29,108 nucleotides of DNA, taken from NCBI GenBank assembly GCA_946186335.1, contig CAMHMW010000007.1, positions 1 through 29,108 on the forward strand, in the 5' to 3' direction. Of this stretch, positions 22,301 through 28,993 are shown piece after piece. A model generated the notes under the pieces. That model had not been told where the DNA came from. It made no database searches and saw nothing but the letters and a program-made list of their open reading frames with translations. Every line of letters starts with the position of its first letter. The first letter of the stretch is position 1. The translations under genes and the position numbers were made by a program. Origin of the DNA: an uncultured Candidatus Melainabacteria bacterium. Its GTDB lineage: Bacteria > Cyanobacteriota > Vampirovibrionia > Gastranaerophilales > Gastranaerophilaceae.

Positions 22301-22830
22301 TTGAGGCTCCTCAGCCGATTACCGATGATAATGTTCCGACAAGTTCCGATAACGGTGTTTCTGACGGCAATACATTAAATGTTACAAATGAGAATGTTCT
22401 GAATATGGATAATAATTCAAATGCGCTTGCCTCAACAGCCGGTTCAAATTCCGTTGATGCGGCAAGAAAATCAGGTGCGGCAACTTCATTTGTTGATATC
22501 AAAAAACTGTCGTGGGAAGTTCCCGATTACATCTCTTATGATCCAAATTTCAAACAGTATTTCCAGTCTGTCGGAAAAAGCCTGAAACTTGCACTCGTTA
22601 GTGATTTGCTTCTGGCGACCGATTACATATATTCAAGTCCTGTTAAAGTCAGTGTAACCTTCACGCAAGATGGTACATTCAAGAGTTCGCAGATGTTAAA
22701 TTCAAGCGGCTCTACCCAAATTGACAGTATTGTGTTACAAACTGTTAACCAAACTTTGAAAAGTGTAAAAGCCCCGCATAGCGTGAGAAATGACGAGAGT
22801 ACAACCGCAATACTTAAAATTTATTTTTAA
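19396..22830 (+). CDS. giant acidic membrane protein with TonB-like C-terminus and DUF1822-like N-terminus
   Basis: The protein has 1144 residues. Residues about 15-215 resemble the cyanobacterial DUF1822 family (MSRNFVNPEIKTRAYINTLG, then an ADILLPN element and AEFLGYF). Low-complexity acidic segments rich in Glu, Thr, Pro and Asp follow (about 245-320 and 568-800), with an Ala/Gly-rich stretch between them (about 355-400). One transmembrane helix lies at about 939-961. The C-terminal 105 residues look like a TonB/TolA C-terminal domain: KVSVTFTQDGTFKSSQMLN, SSGSTQIDSIVLQTV. The likely topology is a long cytoplasmic region, one helix, and a periplasmic TonB-like tip. The TonB_C part is well supported, DUF1822 less so. 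Function is unknown. Confidence 0.8.
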   Translation: MSDIQQTLIYIGSENIEEAKFMSRNFVNPEIKTRAYINTLGAEIIKNYMASEGLDIVNLHNIHSISKILESMDIADILLPNIHVDVRVVFDKEQIFVPKSHFEKNILPDIYAVVKISEDFKTAEFLGYFQPAIIDKSNSNKDYYFITDKQLISTESFIKTIKDFVGKTPRYITEEDMLRGRQLAVALNDHDLTASEEKELLELLLMSDALRESVLEFDNFETLAYSASAEVVKNLDAAQVLTSPDSTEEDVISEPESTEPEDSLGDDMLEDKEEEEPEDNAGQEPKTTTETEEETAEEETKEPEIQNVEQQEVHAVTVEKSNKEMSVDDILDRTIASIDENPSSIEDKKANLASNIVVALGQAAEGGAVAAGTMAAAGAVAEAAGTVEAAEIAAEVSETAMKLAGASGEITNKDKHTIDEPLDMAQVDKVESIASKTKEQVFEHETVDMTSMDIVNEGTVDEDHAESLSDMETLVALEGGVNPEEDFAEMQGISESEVVDLPMTADYTINDDGTSSMDMYSNMDVNMEDESELIDMPPLDGGIGDFDLDFNIGDDTLGDTITQDNPLMESEPEEETIDEKIDEPSEVEDLTETPVTEDVLQEEEIPVEAEDIAETPEIAEEDTETAEEVEETVEDTKIEEPEALETEITEPEITEETVTEPEIDLDGAEMTEVAEEPEISETTEPEISEIAETEITEEVLEEPSADTITEPITDTELTEEDLTQTPEVDVIQETAEPETELTEVQTDDIDMVEESLAEAEEKPADDTTEIVEDTDIISEPQAETEPESEPEPEQEAVSQTEAGDELDTMLDDNVAASDELDSLLDSLGSNDEPAESWTDNTGYDDLSGAEPAKTVDNDVITEPEPVAAVVATENSRVISDKTFAIGEIPIDINDMGEQFSDNTPLGNLYTPTQKMPGDALLNNPGRMGAARPQTTKAPLIAGLFGGLVVLIIVGVVGFFAAKMFKTPSIEAPQPITDDNVPTSSDNGVSDGNTLNVTNENVLNMDNNSNALASTAGSNSVDAARKSGAATSFVDIKKLSWEVPDYISYDPNFKQYFQSVGKSLKLALVSDLLLATDYIYSSPVKVSVTFTQDGTFKSSQMLNSSGSTQIDSIVLQTVNQTLKSVKAPHSVRNDESTTAILKIYF

Positions 22831-22860
22831 ATGTGTTATAATACACTTAAAATAAAGGGA
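22814..22860 (+). promoter_or_regulatory. promoter and ribosome site of the second sigma factor gene
   Basis: TTAAAA (22814-22819), a 17-nt spacer ending in TGT, and consensus TATAAT (22837-22842) straddle the end of the previous gene. AAAGGGA lies at about 22854-22860, 7 nt before the GTG start at 22868. Confidence 0.65.
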
Positions 22861-22867
22861 TAGAATT

Positions 22868-23434
22868 GTGGAAATTGCACAAGATAAGATAGAGCTTATA
22901 AGCAGGATAATTAAAAGCGACCGTAAATATCCTAATAATGAGGATTTATACGATGACTTTTTCAACGAAACATGTAAGCGTTCCGTTGCAATTCTTGATA
23001 CCATTGATTCGGAAGCTACACTTGAAACTTATCTCAGGCGAATTGTTACCACATCTATTATCAATGTCCTCAAAGATTCCGGCAGAATAAGAAGGTCAAG
23101 AACGGGTTACATGTCAACAAAAGAGGTTGCTCTTGAAGAAAAGCATGTTGACAGACCTGATTATTCCGATGTTGTCATCAGTTATTCAAGTGTCAAAATT
23201 CCCGACGATCCAGAGGAAATCGTTATCCAAAAAGAACTTTTGACCTTTGTCGCCGAAACAATTAAAAAGATTGACGAGAGTGAACCTGATAAAAACTATT
23301 TAAAAATGTATATTTTGCGTTATGATAGAGGCATGACACAAAGTGAAATAGCTAATGAATTGGGTATTTCTCAGTCAGAGGTTTCCAAACGGCTTTTCAC
23401 CCTTATGGAAAAAGTAAGAATTGTTATAGAATAA
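22868..23434 (+). CDS. sigma-70 family RNA polymerase sigma factor (short)
   Basis: The protein has 188 residues with a GTG start chosen by its ribosome site AAAGGGA. A region-2-like N-terminal half (DLYDDFFNETCKRSVAIL, TYLRRIVTTSIINVLKDSGR) is joined by a linker to region 4 at about 130-185: MYILRYDRGMTQSEIANELG, then the helix-turn-helix ending SQSEVSKRL. The two-domain size resembles ECF-type factors, but the linker and region 2 are atypical. No anti-sigma gene is recognisable. Only 9 nt separate it from the zinc-ribbon ATPase gene, which could be its regulator; that is inference. Confidence 0.78.
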   Translation: MEIAQDKIELISRIIKSDRKYPNNEDLYDDFFNETCKRSVAILDTIDSEATLETYLRRIVTTSIINVLKDSGRIRRSRTGYMSTKEVALEEKHVDRPDYSDVVISYSSVKIPDDPEEIVIQKELLTFVAETIKKIDESEPDKNYLKMYILRYDRGMTQSEIANELGISQSEVSKRLFTLMEKVRIVIE

Positions 23435-23443
23435 ATCTAAACT

Positions 23444-26425
23444 ATGAAGTGTCCTGTTTGTAAAAAAGATATTCCTGATACGGCTCTGAAATGTCCTCAT
23501 TGCAAAACTCGTACCGGAATTATTTGCAGTAATTGTAATACGGTAAATCCCGTAGGAAGTTTGTCATGCTCAAAATGCGGAAATGAACTTTTGAAAGTAT
23601 GTTCAAATTGCGGAAGTGTGAATTTCCCGCATGCCGAAGTTTGCAGAAAATGCTCATCACCCTTTGGCAAATCTCAAAAATTAAACGAAATGCAAAATAA
23701 TAATTTGGGTTACAACCCGAAACTTTTAAATTCAAAACAGGCATTTGAAGAATTAATTGAGGGGTTGCATTCAAAAGATAAAAAAATATTTTCAATAACG
23801 GGTGAAAAAGGTATCGGAAAAACAACTCTTTTAAACGAAGTAAAAAAATCGGAATTGAATAAAGATTTCAGATGGTGTATCGGAAAATGCACCCCGCTGA
23901 CTCAACTGACTCCGGGCGGAGTTGTTCAGGACATGCTCCTTAATCTTTTCAAATTGCCGAATTACTGTACAAATACGGAAGATATAAACGAAAATGCCTT
24001 AAAATTTTTCACAAATGAATTTAAGTTTTTGGATAATAATGAAATAATCGATTTTATAAATTTCCTTTATACCTCAAAAGACGGACATTATGAGGATATT
24101 ATCATAAACAAAAAACGTACTCATTCAATTCTTGACAAGATTTTTGATGCTTTAAGAAACACGGGTAAGTTTGTATTTGTCATAGATAATTTTGATTATG
24201 TTGACGGTTTTTCTGTTGAATTTTTCACTAATTTTATATCACGTTCAAATTCTTCAAAGAATTTTAAGCTGATATTGATATATGAAGAACACAAGCCCGC
24301 TGCAAGCATTTTTTCCTGTGAAACGGCGGATATATGTTCTTATGCCGATATTCATCTGGCTGCGGTTACACCCGCTCAAATGAGTAAAGATATGAAATTG
24401 TCGGGTGAGGCAGGAACTTATGTTTCAGAACGTGAAAAGGATATTATTCTTGAAAGATGTAACGGAAATCCTGCATTTGTAGAACAGGCGGTAAGTTATT
24501 GTTTTGACTGTCAGATTGCAGACAAGGCTTTCATTATGCCCAAAACTTTTCCTGAATTGATAAACGAAAGGCTTGTTACATTAAAGAAAATCAATAAAGA
24601 AGCGCATAAGATGCTCTGCGGGGCGGCAATTCTCGGAGATAAACTGAATTTGTTTCTTCTCAAAGATATTTTCGGATATAAAAATCAGGAATTTAATGAT
24701 GTTGTTTCGTATCTTGTAAAATCTAATTTCATTCGCAAATATAACGAAGTATTTTTTGAGTTTAATAACCTTTTGCTGTGGGAAACGGTTTTAAAGAAAA
24801 TTCAAAAAGATGATTCGTTTGAGGATATAAACGTGAAAGTCGGAAAAGCACTTAGTGTTTATACCTTGAATACCAATGCTGCAATGGCAATGATTGCCCA
24901 CAACCTCAGAGAAAACCGTATGGCATTTGATATTTGGACAAAGACAACAAGACTCGCTTCTTATATCGGCGATATAAATCTATACGTGATTGCCCAGAAA
25001 CAATGTCTTGCCCTGCTCAATGAATTTAATGAGAATGAAACGCTTGATATACGATACAACATAAGTGAGCGTTTGGGTAAACTTTTAACGGAATATGACC
25101 CGCAGGAGGCTTTGGAATATTTACCGGATGCTATTGCAAGAGCAAAAACAAAAGGAAATGTGACAAAAGAAATTGAACTATTAGGTTATTTGGCTTTGAG
25201 TTGCAAGAAAGTAGGAAATTATTTCGGGGATGTTGAATGTGCTGATAACGCATTAAAACATTTATCTCAAAATCAGACACTTGAAGCTGCAATGATAAAA
25301 GCATCAAAATTGCCGTCACTTTTGAGTATAGGTAATTGCGGAGAGGTAATTAATTTAATTGATAATGATATTTTGCCCGTCTTAACATCAACCCTGCAAT
25401 CTCCGAAATTAGATGTGAAAATACCTTTGGGGTTTGTGTATGATACAAGAATAAGGGTTTATTTGTGTTTGGCGCAGGCACTTGTCATGCAGGGAAATGA
25501 ACGTTCATTTGAAGTTTTGACAGTGCTATTTGATATTCTTGATAAACAAAAAAATCTTGATAATGACCTTTACGGCAGGGCAAAACTTGTTCTTGCATTT
25601 GCAAATACAATGAAAGGTGATTATGCGGCATCATTTTCAATGTTGTCAGAGGTATCATCCCTTTGGGGGCTTGAAGATGTTGATGCTGATACATTGAGTT
25701 CCGAAAGATGCGAAGATATAAACAACCTGAATTTGATAAATGCCGTCAACAGAATATTGTTAAAGGACTATGACGGGTTGCGTGATGATTTGTTTAAATG
25801 GGCAATGTTTGCGCAGAATTCGGGTTATGACTTCCATAAAAATATTTTCAAAACTTTGCTTGGTAAGATTTTATGTGATTCAAAACAGGCAAAACGTGCG
25901 CTTGAAATTTATAATGAACAAATTACGTATTTTGCGGACAAGAAACTCGCCTTCGGGGCTTTGTTATGCTGGTATCTGATAGCGGAAGCAACAATTATTG
26001 CATCATCAACCAAGGAGGCGCTTGATATTGCCGAACGAGCATTAGAAATTGCGCAAAATCCTAAAATCAATAATCTGTTCTTTGTTGTTCAGTTAGAAAT
26101 TCTGCTTGCAAAAGCAAATATGAAGATTTCGGATTTTGAATCAGCAAAAATTAGTCTTGATACCGCACTTGCAGTTTCCAAAAAATTCGGGATGAATGAT
26201 TTAATTTCAAAAGTTTATCTGGTATATGGGAGATATTATCAGGATTTGGGTTCATTTTCTTCCCAAAATCAGGGGGAATACCTCAAAGGTGCAAAAGCGA
26301 TGTATGATAGGGCTTTGGAAACAGTTGTCAAAAATACCAGAAGTGCTTATATGAAAGAATTAATAACACAATATTCAGCCTCTCTGAATACATACTGTCA
26401 GGAAAACGGTTTTAATTTACAATAA
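23444..26425 (+). CDS. triple zinc-ribbon, STAND-like ATPase with C-terminal helical repeats
   Basis: The protein has 993 residues. Three zinc ribbons open it, with cysteines at 3/6/17/20, 28/31/42/45 and 53/56/67/70, exactly 25 residues apart. A P-loop ATPase domain follows: Walker A GEKGIGKTT (120-128) and Walker B FVFVIDNFD near 245. The region to about 460 fits the AAA_16/STAND class (as in MalT-like regulators and ATPase-linked cyclases). From about 480 to the end there are helical TPR-like repeats. No DNA-binding or cyclase domain is present. STAND proteins are signal-responsive switches, here possibly acting on the sigma factor encoded 9 nt upstream. No Shine-Dalgarno is seen, so translation may be coupled. 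Confidence 0.82.
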   Translation: MKCPVCKKDIPDTALKCPHCKTRTGIICSNCNTVNPVGSLSCSKCGNELLKVCSNCGSVNFPHAEVCRKCSSPFGKSQKLNEMQNNNLGYNPKLLNSKQAFEELIEGLHSKDKKIFSITGEKGIGKTTLLNEVKKSELNKDFRWCIGKCTPLTQLTPGGVVQDMLLNLFKLPNYCTNTEDINENALKFFTNEFKFLDNNEIIDFINFLYTSKDGHYEDIIINKKRTHSILDKIFDALRNTGKFVFVIDNFDYVDGFSVEFFTNFISRSNSSKNFKLILIYEEHKPAASIFSCETADICSYADIHLAAVTPAQMSKDMKLSGEAGTYVSEREKDIILERCNGNPAFVEQAVSYCFDCQIADKAFIMPKTFPELINERLVTLKKINKEAHKMLCGAAILGDKLNLFLLKDIFGYKNQEFNDVVSYLVKSNFIRKYNEVFFEFNNLLLWETVLKKIQKDDSFEDINVKVGKALSVYTLNTNAAMAMIAHNLRENRMAFDIWTKTTRLASYIGDINLYVIAQKQCLALLNEFNENETLDIRYNISERLGKLLTEYDPQEALEYLPDAIARAKTKGNVTKEIELLGYLALSCKKVGNYFGDVECADNALKHLSQNQTLEAAMIKASKLPSLLSIGNCGEVINLIDNDILPVLTSTLQSPKLDVKIPLGFVYDTRIRVYLCLAQALVMQGNERSFEVLTVLFDILDKQKNLDNDLYGRAKLVLAFANTMKGDYAASFSMLSEVSSLWGLEDVDADTLSSERCEDINNLNLINAVNRILLKDYDGLRDDLFKWAMFAQNSGYDFHKNIFKTLLGKILCDSKQAKRALEIYNEQITYFADKKLAFGALLCWYLIAEATIIASSTKEALDIAERALEIAQNPKINNLFFVVQLEILLAKANMKISDFESAKISLDTALAVSKKFGMNDLISKVYLVYGRYYQDLGSFSSQNQGEYLKGAKAMYDRALETVVKNTRSAYMKELITQYSASLNTYCQENGFNLQ

Positions 26426-26429
26426 GAAA

Positions 26430-27677
26430 TTATTTCATCATGATATTTTCTATCAAATCAACAACCCGTTCTGATGCGTGACCGTCTTCCATACAACCTT
26501 TGTCTTTCAAAAATTCCTCAACCTTTTGTTTATAAGTTTCGTAATCAAAATTAAGTATGTTTTCACTCAGTTCGTCATTGTTTTGTGCAACCGGAAATGG
26601 CGTTGAAGTCAGAGGATAATAAAAACCTCTGTCCTGGTCAAAATTTTTCATATCTGTTGCAAAAATAAATGCAGGACGTTTTGTCAGCATAAAATCAAAA
26701 ATGCAGCTTGAATAATCAGTTATTGTTATATCTGCGGAAACAAGAAGTTCCTGAATGTCGGGATAAAATGTTCCGTCAATAACTTTTGCATTTTGGGGGA
26801 TAATTTCTTTATCAAATTTTTTTGCTCTCGGGTGAAGTCTTGTGATACAAACCCATTCCCCGCCGAATTTTTCTTCAAGAGTTTTTAATAATATATCGTA
26901 ATTAGGCTTGTAGCAGGAAATATCATCATTATCCCTGAATGACGGAACGTAAAGAACGATTTTTTTGCCCTGCGGGATTTTGTAATATTCTCCGATTTTT
27001 TGCCTGTACTCGTTTGAATTTTCAAAAAAGATGTCATTTCTGGGATGTCCAAATTCTTTTAGTTCTTTATTAAACCACAATGCGCGTCTGAAAATTTCGT
27101 TTTCAAAGGTGCTGTTTGTTAACAGATAATCCCACATTGAAGAATCATATCTGGAACGTTCAACCCAGTCCTGTTTATATTCATTAGTAAAGGCTTTAAC
27201 ATCGGCATCCAATTTTTTAATTCCTAATGCACCATGCCATGTCTGGATGAAGTATTGACCTTCTTTTTTCTTTAACCCTTTTTTAATGAAATAATTTTTG
27301 CGCTGGTTATCTATCCACAATTTAGCCTGAGCAAGTTCTTTTAAGCCTTGTTTTGTATCGTATCCGACAAGTTTAATCTCTGCGGGGAAATTTTTATTTT
27401 TGGTTTCTGTTTCTACATCACGGGTAAGCCATACCAATTCATAAGGAAGTTTTCTTTTTAAAATCTCACGGGCAATATATTTGGGGTTGCAGCCGTAACT
27501 GGCACCGTTGAAATTACAAAAAACAATTTTGTTGTTATCAATTTCCAAATCCTGACAAAATTTTTTATAATATCCGCTGCGGTCAATTCTTATCGGAATT
27601 CCGAGAATGGTGATTAGTTTATCCGAACCGGAATTTGTAATGGAAAATATATGTTGTGCAAATGTTAATTTTGCCAT
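26430..27677 (-). CDS. CDP-glycerol glycerophosphotransferase-family protein
   Basis: The protein has 415 residues. It matches the TagB/TagF (Glyphos_transf) family: QTWHGALGIKKLD, EFGHPRNDIFF, KKIVLYVPSFRDN, ITRLHPRA, then SADITITDYSSCIFDFMLTK and RPAFIFATD with a following DRGFYYPL. These enzymes transfer polyol phosphates from CDP-polyols to cell-surface glycans: teichoic acids in Gram-positives, capsule or O-antigen in Gram-negatives. Here an outer membrane is implied by lpxA, so a capsule or LPS decoration role is more likely. The ATG at 27677 follows GAGGAG by 7 nt. It converges with the ATPase gene with only 4 nt between the stop codons and no terminator. It stands alone, without sugar-nucleotide genes. 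Confidence 0.9.
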   Translation of the reverse strand: MAKLTFAQHIFSITNSGSDKLITILGIPIRIDRSGYYKKFCQDLEIDNNKIVFCNFNGASYGCNPKYIAREILKRKLPYELVWLTRDVETETKNKNFPAEIKLVGYDTKQGLKELAQAKLWIDNQRKNYFIKKGLKKKEGQYFIQTWHGALGIKKLDADVKAFTNEYKQDWVERSRYDSSMWDYLLTNSTFENEIFRRALWFNKELKEFGHPRNDIFFENSNEYRQKIGEYYKIPQGKKIVLYVPSFRDNDDISCYKPNYDILLKTLEEKFGGEWVCITRLHPRAKKFDKEIIPQNAKVIDGTFYPDIQELLVSADITITDYSSCIFDFMLTKRPAFIFATDMKNFDQDRGFYYPLTSTPFPVAQNNDELSENILNFDYETYKQKVEEFLKDKGCMEDGHASERVVDLIENIMMK

Positions 27678-27720
27678 AATATGCTCCTCAATGGTTATAT
27701 GGTATCATAAAAAGATGTCC

Positions 27721-27767
27721 ATGCAAGAAAGCGGCGGGGCAAATATTGCCCCGCCGCTTTCTTGCAT
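27721..27767 (-). terminator. 22-bp perfect GC-rich palindrome after the 46-residue gene
   Basis: The arms at 27721-27742 and 27746-27767 are perfectly complementary over 22 bp with a 3-nt ATA loop, with GCGGCGGGGC at the core. It starts at the stop codon of the minus-strand microprotein. The first T run on that strand comes only about 8 nt past the stem, so it is a hairpin-type terminator with a delayed T tract, or a stabilising stem. Confidence 0.65.
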
Positions 27768-27907
27768 TAATTACCCTTAAAATGGGCAAGTACTATCATC
27801 CCGATAATGACTATAATCAGGAATATTATCGAACTTAATGCTCCTGTTCCTGAATTACTGTGAATTTCGGGTTTTGAGTTTTCTTCTTTTATATTATTAT
27901 TTTCCAT
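27767..27907 (-). CDS. 46-residue single-pass membrane microprotein
   Basis: The frame encodes 46 residues: a polar, charged N-terminus (MENNNIKEENSKPEIHSNSG), then one hydrophobic helix (about residues 24-41, SSIIFLIIVIIGMIVLAH) and a short FKGN end. A strong ribosome site AAGGAG lies 6 nt before the ATG, and a plausible promoter precedes it (28002-27974). The stop codon touches the long palindrome. The basic end after the helix suggests the C-terminus may be cytoplasmic. I do not recognise a family. The ribosome site, promoter and terminator together support a real gene despite its size. Confidence 0.7.
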   Translation of the reverse strand: MENNNIKEENSKPEIHSNSGTGALSSIIFLIIVIIGMIVLAHFKGN

Positions 27908-27973
27908 AATTTTCTCCTTAATTAGTAATCAAATGAAAAAGTCTGCACAACTCCATTCCCGCCCGCATCTGGT

Positions 27974-28002
27974 TATATAATATACAAATTAAGTACATAC
28001 AA
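27974..28002 (-). promoter_or_regulatory. candidate promoter of the 46-residue gene
   Basis: On the minus strand TTGTAT (28002-27997), a 17-nt spacer and TATATA (27979-27974), about 67 nt before the ATG at 27907. Confidence 0.45.
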
Positions 28003-28044
28003 CGGACGAAAAATATTATGTGTGCAAGAAATAATCAGGGAGTT

Positions 28045-28401
28045 TTACGGGGCTCTTGTGCAAATTTCATTTCTTAAAATAGGAGATATTTTCTGAGATT
28101 TGCTCAGGAAAGATTTATTATAATTTTGGGCAAAAATTTCCTGCAAAAATTTTGCTTGTGAGGATGCTTTAAAAAGATTTCCGCCTGTATAATTTTCTTT
28201 GTTGTCGTTTTGCAGGTAAATTTCAGAACTTTGAGAATTAGATGAAACAACTGATGTTTCCTGTGAATTACCTGCTGTGAAAATGTTTTGTGTTTGCACT
28301 GCTTTTATGTAATCGGTATTTTTCTGCGTATCAAAAGCGTTTGCACAAGCAGATACAAAGAATAAACAGACTATGAAAAATAGTTTAAAAATGTTTTTCA
28401 T
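28045..28401 (-). CDS. small exported protein or lipoprotein
   Basis: The protein has 118 residues. It starts with a signal peptide: MKNI, then a hydrophobic run FKLFFIVCLFFVSA, followed by CANA. VSAC fits a lipobox (lipidation at Cys19), while ANA-F also fits a normal signal peptidase I site, so lipoprotein versus secreted is open. The mature part is rich in Ser, Asn and Gln and has no recognisable domain. There is no Shine-Dalgarno; an extended -10 (TGC-TAAAAT) lies 6 nt before the ATG, so the mRNA is probably leaderless. Confidence 0.72.
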   Translation of the reverse strand: MKNIFKLFFIVCLFFVSACANAFDTQKNTDYIKAVQTQNIFTAGNSQETSVVSSNSQSSEIYLQNDNKENYTGGNLFKASSQAKFLQEIFAQNYNKSFLSKSQKISPILRNEICTRAP

Positions 28402-28407
28402 GAGGAT

Positions 28408-28416
28408 ATTTTAGCA
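28408..28416 (-). promoter_or_regulatory. extended -10 promoter (leaderless candidate)
   Basis: TGC-TAAAAT on the minus strand with 6 nt to the ATG at 28401. No clear -35 is seen. Confidence 0.4.
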
Positions 28417-28557
28417 CAAATTGAGATAAAGTATTTACAATTATAAAAATTTTGTGATAGACTTGAGTTGTAGAAAATCTCTCCTCGGGAGAGAAAAGAA
28501 TTTCAATGCGAAACGAAGTTGAGTATATGAAATTCAAGAGAGGGTATTATAATACTC

Positions 28558-28596
28558 TTGAAAATTGAATAGAAATTGGTAGTATGCCGAAGTGGT
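28558..28596 (+). repeat. 39-nt direct repeat, copy 1: tRNA-Leu 5-prime end and flank
   Basis: It matches 28681-28719 at 36 of 39 positions. The last 11 nt (GCCGAAGTGGT) equal the first 11 nt of tRNA-Leu; the tRNA body is absent after that point. Confidence 0.85.
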
Positions 28597-28605
28597 ACTC
28601 TGCCG

Positions 28606-28629
28606 AAAAACGATTAAGTATCGTTTTTT
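28606..28629 (+). terminator. terminator-like hairpin between tRNA repeats
   Basis: AAAAACGAT (28606-28614) pairs with ATCGTTTTT (28620-28628) around a 5-nt loop, and one more T follows. It lies downstream of the truncated tRNA-like copy. Confidence 0.55.
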
Positions 28630-28680
28630 GAGAGGGTATGAGCAAAGCGAATACATCCGCCACGCAGGCAGACAGAAGAA

Positions 28681-28719
28681 TTGAAAATTAAATAGAAATA
28701 GGTAATATGCCGAAGTGGT
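28681..28719 (+). repeat. 39-nt direct repeat, copy 2: intact tRNA-Leu side
   Basis: This copy contains the 28-nt flank and the start of the complete tRNA-Leu. It is offset by 123 nt from copy 1. Confidence 0.85.
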
Positions 28720-28789
28720 GGAATGGTAGACACGTGCGTTTCAGGTGCGTATGGAGAAATCCGTGGGGGTTCAAGTCCCCCCTTCGGCA
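28709..28789 (+). tRNA. tRNA-Leu(CAG)
   Basis: The 81-nt sequence folds as a class II tRNA. The acceptor GCCGAAG pairs perfectly with CTTCGGC, and the discriminator is A. The anticodon loop TTCAGGT sits on the stem TGCGT/GCGTA, giving anticodon CAG (codon CUG, Leu). The long variable arm GGA-GAAA-TCC is typical of Leu, and the T arm is GGGGG-TTCAAGT-CCCCC. CCA is not encoded. A strong terminator follows at 28793-28824. Confidence 0.96.
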
Positions 28790-28792
28790 ATT

Positions 28793-28824
28793 AAAAAGGA
28801 CAAGATTTTTTCTTGTCCTTTTTT
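28793..28824 (+). terminator. intrinsic terminator after tRNA-Leu
   Basis: A 13-bp stem AAAAAGGACAAGA/TCTTGTCCTTTTT with a 5-nt T loop, ending in a T tract 3 nt after the tRNA. Confidence 0.9.
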
Positions 28825-28847
28825 AATGTCAAGGGATGGGTATAACC

Positions 28848-28941
28848 TTTCAGGACAGTTTGGATGCGTTTTTTATTGGTGATAATGCCGATATAGGTTT
28901 TCAGGACAGTTTAGATGCGTTTTTGTTGGCTATGATGCCGA
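28848..28941. repeat. tandem imperfect direct repeat of about 45 nt
   Basis: TTTCAGGACAGTTTGGATGC at 28848-28867 recurs at 28899-28918 with one change. Similarity continues for about 25 more nt after a 1-nt indel (TTTTT-x-TTGG, ATGCCGA). The offset is 51 nt, then 50 nt past the indel. It lies in the gene-free region after tRNA-Leu. Confidence 0.75.
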
Positions 28942-28993
28942 ATTGTCGGGGATTTGAGGCAGATTTATAGTGTAGAGATTTGCCGGACTGTTC

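Larger units (their letters stand above)
28402..28708. other. structured non-coding region upstream of tRNA-Leu
   Basis: No convincing gene is seen. It contains several inverted repeats: TCTCTCC/GGAGAGA (28478-28484 and 28488-28494); GAATTTCA/TGAAATTC (28498-28505 and 28528-28535); and a dyad TCAAGA...GTATTATAATAC...TCTTGA with a 4-nt asymmetric bulge (28534-28562) that includes a TATAAT. It also contains AAAAACGAT/ATCGTTTTT followed by T (28606-28629), and the tRNA-flank duplication described separately. Confidence 0.6.

Noticed and set aside
28681..28708. TTGAAA-16-TAATAT just before tRNA-Leu as its promoter
   Set aside because: The -10 would end 1 nt before the mature tRNA, placing the transcription start inside the tRNA.
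28836..28970. 44-codon frame over the tandem repeat, encoding FQDSLDAF twice
   Set aside because: The DNA similarity between copies continues through a 1-nt indel that breaks the shared reading frame, and the ATG has no usable ribosome site. The repeat therefore looks like non-coding DNA, not a selected peptide repeat.
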